Shown here piece by piece: positions 59,801-60,000 of a DNA stretch of 60,000 nucleotides; the first letter of the stretch is position 1; every line of letters starts with the position of its first letter. The position numbers and the translations under genes were made by a program. The DNA comes from Lineus longissimus (taxonomy: Eukaryota; Nemertea; Pilidiophora; Heteronemertea; Lineidae), in assembly GCF_910592395.1 (NCBI RefSeq), contig NC_088316.1:14510001-14570000 (forward strand), read 5' to 3'. The notes under the pieces were generated by a model. It did not search any database. It worked only from the letters and a program-made list of their open reading frames with translations, and was not told where the DNA came from.

Positions 59801-60000
59801 TCATGAGGCCCTGCTGGGATAGTAGGCTTGACCTGAGCAACTGTCTTCCCTGCGGGAACTCGAAGTGGGCTCCCAGTCAATGGGCTCTCCGTGAGGTGTG
59901 GGCCCTCTGCACTACTGCCACCAAGGCAAGTCGGTGAGCCGAATCTGGGGCTTCCCATGGGTGAAGATCCAAGGATGGGAGGGGTCTGAGGAGGCGTTGA
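47744..60000 (-). CDS. MYCBP2: MYCBP2 (PAM/Highwire/RPM-1) E3 ubiquitin ligase, C-terminal part, 23 exons, 5' part beyond window
   Basis: Gene-level entry. MYCBP2 is a very large neuronal E3 ligase that controls synapse growth, axon guidance and axon degeneration, acting with FBXO45/FSN-1 and targeting proteins such as DLK kinase and NMNAT2. In order of translation the coding exons are 60000-59741 (open to the edge), 59542-57970, 57725-57524, 57296-57091, 56869-56720, 54972-54925 (cassette), 54671-54528, 54295-54055, 53401-53268, 53123-52818, 52584-52316, 52027-51877, 51782-51508, 51308-51218, 51021-50902, 50627-50529, 50245-50117, 49852-49601, 49465-49274, 49071-48964, 48728-48519, 48324-48051 and 47859-47744. 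All junctions are AG/GT and phases match throughout. The sum is 5550 nt, exactly 1850 codons with the stop, about 40% of the roughly 4600-residue family length. No frameshift or premature stop was seen. The N-terminal RCC1-like, PHR and filamin domains must lie to the right of the window. Confidence 0.96.
48051..48324 (-). CDS. MYCBP2: MYCBP2 exon u (tandem-cysteine RCR catalytic domain)
   Basis: Encodes [12 protein letters not shown]…[20 protein letters not shown]…[20 protein letters not shown]… (visible residues 1721-1811). The Cys of EARCD (codon 48298-48300) and that of FFCFG (48142-48144) correspond to the relay and downstream catalytic cysteines of human MYCBP2 (C4520 and C4572 in published numbering, from memory). 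Their 52-residue spacing is identical. The Glu of TELVCGG, the Phe of CFG and the His of CNACH, also implicated in catalysis or threonine selection, are present. The enzyme should be an active esterification-type ligase. Confidence 0.97.
48519..48728 (-). CDS. MYCBP2: MYCBP2 exon t (RING-to-TC linker)
   Basis: Seventy codons, [20 protein letters not shown]…MRLEYEGLH…[12 protein letters not shown] (visible residues 1651-1720), the helical linker and first cysteines of the tandem-cysteine domain. Acceptor TTTTCTAG, donor GTTAGT. Confidence 0.96.
48964..49071 (-). CDS. MYCBP2: MYCBP2 exon s (second half of RING-H2)
   Basis: Thirty-six codons, [20 protein letters not shown]…KCPICK. Provides the remaining RING ligands C-x-H-x2-H-x2-C and C-x2-C (visible residues 1617-1649). 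This finger recruits the ubiquitin-loaded E2. Confidence 0.96.
49274..49465 (-). CDS. MYCBP2: MYCBP2 exon r (Cys-rich region and first half of RING)
   Basis: Sixty-four codons. The first part, [20 protein letters not shown]…HGC, is a Cys/His cluster. [19 protein letters not shown] supplies the first two RING zinc ligands (Cys 1599 and 1602 of the visible protein). The RING is split by the next intron. Confidence 0.96.
49601..49852 (-). CDS. MYCBP2: MYCBP2 exon q
   Basis: Eighty-four codons, [20 protein letters not shown]…[18 protein letters not shown]…CRFCG…CSDAECQ (visible residues 1467-1550), with paired cysteines of a further zinc motif. Donor GTGAGC at phase 0. Confidence 0.96.
50117..50245 (-). 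CDS. MYCBP2: MYCBP2 exon p (B-box-like zinc finger)
   Basis: Forty-three codons from [17 protein letters not shown]… to RTRSHQRQ (visible residues 1424-1466). The C-x2-H…C-x2-C…C-x2-C…H-x-H pattern ([20 protein letters not shown]) is a B-box-type zinc-binding fold preceding the RING. Confidence 0.95.
50529..50627 (-). CDS. MYCBP2: MYCBP2 exon o
   Basis: Thirty-three codons, [20 protein letters not shown]…NQQR (visible residues 1391-1423). Acceptor CTTTATTGCAG, donor GTAAGT, phase 0-0. Confidence 0.95.
50902..51021 (-). CDS. MYCBP2: MYCBP2 exon n
   Basis: Forty codons, [20 protein letters not shown]…[10 protein letters not shown] (visible residues 1351-1390), intact with acceptor TTTCCAG and donor GTAAGT. 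A broken tandem copy lies about 125 bp away in the upstream intron. Confidence 0.95.
51051..51172 (-). pseudogene. Decayed tandem duplicate of MYCBP2 exon n
   Basis: The intron just upstream of exon n carries a degenerate copy of that exon with some flanking intron. On the - strand CAAACTGTCTTCTGCATGGG, AGTGCTATTGCAGAGGC and GAAGCTTACAGGTCATC align with the real exon's CAAGTTGTCTGATGCGTGGG, GGTGCTATTGCAGAGGCC and GAGGCATACAGGTCACC. The copy has a net 4-base loss after the GCATGG codons, which shifts the frame, and the acceptor AG before it is gone (…TTTCATTGGCAAACTG). It cannot act as a normal exon. Confidence 0.85.
51218..51308 (-). CDS. MYCBP2: MYCBP2 exon m (30 codons)
   Basis: Encodes [20 protein letters not shown]…LLKDMSS (visible residues 1320-1350), matching the W-W and L-IKDMA-type segment of the family. 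Acceptor TTGTTTCAG, donor GTAAGT. Confidence 0.93.
51508..51782 (-). CDS. MYCBP2: MYCBP2 exon l
   Basis: Encodes [20 protein letters not shown]…[19 protein letters not shown]…[15 protein letters not shown] (visible residues 1229-1319). Ends in phase 2, with the split His codon completed by exon m. Confidence 0.95.
51877..52027 (-). CDS. MYCBP2: MYCBP2 exon k
   Basis: Encodes [20 protein letters not shown]…TATPRVQRQ (visible residues 1178-1228), with the first G closing a split Arg codon. Phase 0 end at the GTAAGA donor. Confidence 0.95.
52316..52584 (-). CDS. MYCBP2: MYCBP2 exon j
   Basis: Encodes [15 protein letters not shown]…[20 protein letters not shown]…[20 protein letters not shown]… (visible residues 1089-1177), a helical segment conserved in MYCBP2. 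Acceptor TTGACAG, donor GTATGT, phase 2 end. Confidence 0.95.
52818..53123 (-). CDS. MYCBP2: MYCBP2 exon i (DOC-like domain continued)
   Basis: 102 codons, [20 protein letters not shown]…[14 protein letters not shown]…[20 protein letters not shown]… to RLLTSL (visible residues 987-1088). The HIGW and RVRQVKVLG segments are typical of DOC/APC10-like domains. Phase 0-0. Confidence 0.95.
53172..53217. repeat. Two-copy 23-bp tandem repeat in intron
   Basis: AGAAGCCCTGATGTCAAAAT and then GCT is followed directly by a copy differing at one base (CGAAAT). It lies in the short intron between exons h and i. Confidence 0.9.
53268..53401 (-). CDS. MYCBP2: MYCBP2 exon h (start of DOC/APC10-like domain)
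   Basis: Encodes [14 protein letters not shown]…, the signature of the DOC/APC10-like jelly-roll domain, through [13 protein letters not shown] (visible residues 942-986). The first Asp codon is split with exon g. Donor GTAAGT. Confidence 0.95.
53402..54054 (-). other. MYCBP2: MYCBP2 intron between exons g and h
   Basis: A 653-bp intron, about three times the size of its neighbours. The excess is accounted for by a MITE-like inverted-repeat element (53668-54049). Confidence 0.8.
53668..54049. mobile_element. MITE-like element with about 55-bp inverted arms, abutting a splice donor
   Basis: The left arm 53668-53721 begins GAATGAGGAACCGG, the exact reverse complement of 54036-54049, and ends with CAATCGATCATACC, matching the reverse complement of GGTACGATCGATTG (53993-54006). 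Between these blocks the arms pair imperfectly through a CGCC/GGCG-rich section. The interior is CpG-rich (ATTTTCGACCGATTTCGGCG) and includes ATGACGTCAT-like sequence. No coding frame. Total about 382 bp. Confidence 0.7.
54055..54295 (-). CDS. MYCBP2: MYCBP2 exon g
   Basis: Encodes [20 protein letters not shown]… to …[15 protein letters not shown] (visible residues 862-941), leading into the DOC-like domain. The donor GTAGGG starts 5 bases from the arm of a large intronic inverted repeat. Confidence 0.95.
54528..54671 (-). CDS. MYCBP2: MYCBP2 exon f
   Basis: Forty-eight codons from [20 protein letters not shown] to LPSGSSLQ (visible residues 814-861), highly conserved in the family. Acceptor TTTTTTTGCAG, donor GTGAGA, phase 0-0. 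Confidence 0.95.
54925..54972 (-). CDS. MYCBP2: MYCBP2 probable cassette microexon (16 codons, lysine-rich)
   Basis: The - strand reads acceptor TTTTCTAG, 48 bases, donor GTAATG, with phase 0 on both sides, encoding [16 protein letters not shown]. The next exon starts EKDRVCEHP. In the human protein the same place reads -EQ-EKD-, which either this microexon or exon e (also ending EQ) can supply. It can therefore be included or skipped without changing the frame. Intronic chance is possible, but matching phase plus both splice signals make it likely. Confidence 0.65.
55388..55430 (+). mobile_element. tRNA-derived SINE head fragment
   Basis: TGGAAGAGCATCAGTGATCAGG followed by GGTCGTGGGTTCAAAGCACC has the order and spacing of Pol III A-box and B-box regions of a tRNA. 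The B box is altered (GGTTCAAAGC) and there is no acceptor stem, so this is a degraded SINE and not a tRNA gene. Confidence 0.4.
55885..55935 (+). mobile_element. Second degraded SINE-like fragment
   Basis: GGTGACGAGTTAGTGTATTC and ATCTCACCATCCACGAATTT, ending in GAGGC, follow the pattern of tRNA-derived SINE heads (A-box, anticodon-stem region, mutated B-box). No intact tRNA fold. Confidence 0.3.
56720..56869 (-). CDS. MYCBP2: MYCBP2 exon e, ending in an acidic/lysine-rich stretch
   Basis: Fifty codons: [20 protein letters not shown], then an acidic run (EHEEEDEE) and [11 protein letters not shown]. The conserved first half matches MYCBP2; the second half is low complexity, seen on the + strand as CTTCTTCT-rich DNA. 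It ends in -EQ at a phase-0 junction (donor GTAGAC). Confidence 0.92.
57091..57296 (-). CDS. MYCBP2: MYCBP2 exon d
   Basis: Encodes [18 protein letters not shown]…[18 protein letters not shown]… to RVYAFQ (visible residues 679-747), a conserved segment of the family's C-terminal half. Donor GTACGT. Confidence 0.93.
57524..57725 (-). CDS. MYCBP2: MYCBP2 exon c
   Basis: Encodes visible residues 612-678, including [15 protein letters not shown] and the basic RRRNNSGG site, which resembles the basophilic-kinase-type RRRVNSG site I recall from the human protein. Phase 0 start, phase 1 end (split Asp). Confidence 0.92.
57970..59542 (-). CDS. MYCBP2: MYCBP2 exon b (1573 nt, long linker with Cys/His zinc motif)
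   Basis: Encodes visible residues 87-611. A Ser-rich start is followed by the conserved helix [20 protein letters not shown] (about 59370-59310), a variable charged stretch, a Lys/Glu-rich tract (about 58810-58730), then [20 protein letters not shown] and a following GCG (C-x2-C…H…H pattern), a Gly-rich [17 protein letters not shown] segment and CNRC, together probably a zinc-binding module near 58659-58470. The acceptor TTTCTTCAG lies right of 59542 and the donor GTTAGT left of 57970. The frame stays open to 59559 past the acceptor, so the ATG at 59557-59559 is intronic and not a start. Confidence 0.93.
59741..60000 (-). CDS. MYCBP2: MYCBP2 exon a (partial at window edge)
   Basis: Pro/Ser/Gly-rich low-complexity linker (residues 1-86 of the visible part), with repeated GSP words such as [13 protein letters not shown]. 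It is open to the right edge, so its acceptor is not visible. The donor GTGAGT follows in phase 2, and the split Arg codon is completed by the next exon. Confidence 0.85.

Noticed and set aside
1-60000. CRISPR array, operon, phage or toxin-antitoxin type systems
   Set aside because: The DNA is clearly intron-bearing animal genome. The only regular arrays are a minisatellite and an 11-bp phased repeat, neither with unique spacers.

Overview
The window is eukaryotic nuclear DNA: genes are split by GT-AG introns, exons are short, about 38 kb lies between two genes, and there are no operons or bacterial-type signals. Two deeply conserved animal neuronal genes are recognisable: a POU class 4 homeobox gene (POU4/Brn-3/acj6/unc-86) on the + strand at the left, and the 3' part of MYCBP2 (PAM/Highwire/RPM-1/Phr1), a giant E3 ubiquitin ligase, on the - strand at the right. 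Both proteins read closer to vertebrate than to fly or nematode versions as I remember them. The small introns (mostly 150-300 bp in MYCBP2) and the many TACATGTA-type palindromes fit a slow-evolving marine invertebrate, perhaps a lophotrochozoan. Species and phylum cannot be fixed from the sequence alone. Layout: 1-2209 holds nothing recognised. 2210-2284 is a candidate in-phase 25-codon POU4 exon. 2285-5004 is an intron. 5005-5892 is the terminal POU4 exon, with the POU-IV N-terminal motif, a His/Met-rich linker, the POU-specific domain, the homeodomain and the stop. 5893 to about 44.2 kb is POU4 3' flank and intergenic DNA without a convincing gene. It carries several MITE-like inverted repeats, a 95-bp tandem duplication, an unusual 11-bp phased TGTAC repeat, simple repeats and scattered homeodomain, nuclear-receptor and RFX-like motifs. 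About 44.22-47.74 kb is a long MYCBP2 3' UTR containing an eight-copy minisatellite of about 64 bp. 47744-60000 holds 23 MYCBP2 exons, one of them a probable cassette microexon, and the gene runs off the right edge. The MYCBP2 exons were delimited one by one from splice sites and phase. Together they give exactly 1850 codons including the stop, so the visible part is the last 1849 residues. It carries a Cys/His zinc motif, a DOC/APC10-like domain, a B-box-like zinc finger, a RING-H2 finger and the tandem-cysteine RCR ligase domain with both catalytic cysteines. The two genes converge (tail to tail). From memory, POU4F1 and MYCBP2 also lie close together on human chromosome 13, and acj6 and highwire lie close on the fly X, so the pairing probably reflects an ancient linkage. 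The gene-free interval is the natural place for POU4 enhancers. I see no unknown protein-coding system. The most notable new details are a decayed tandem copy of a MYCBP2 exon, a lysine-rich microexon, an intronic inverted repeat against a splice donor, the candidate extra POU4 exon, the 3' UTR minisatellite and the helically phased repeat.
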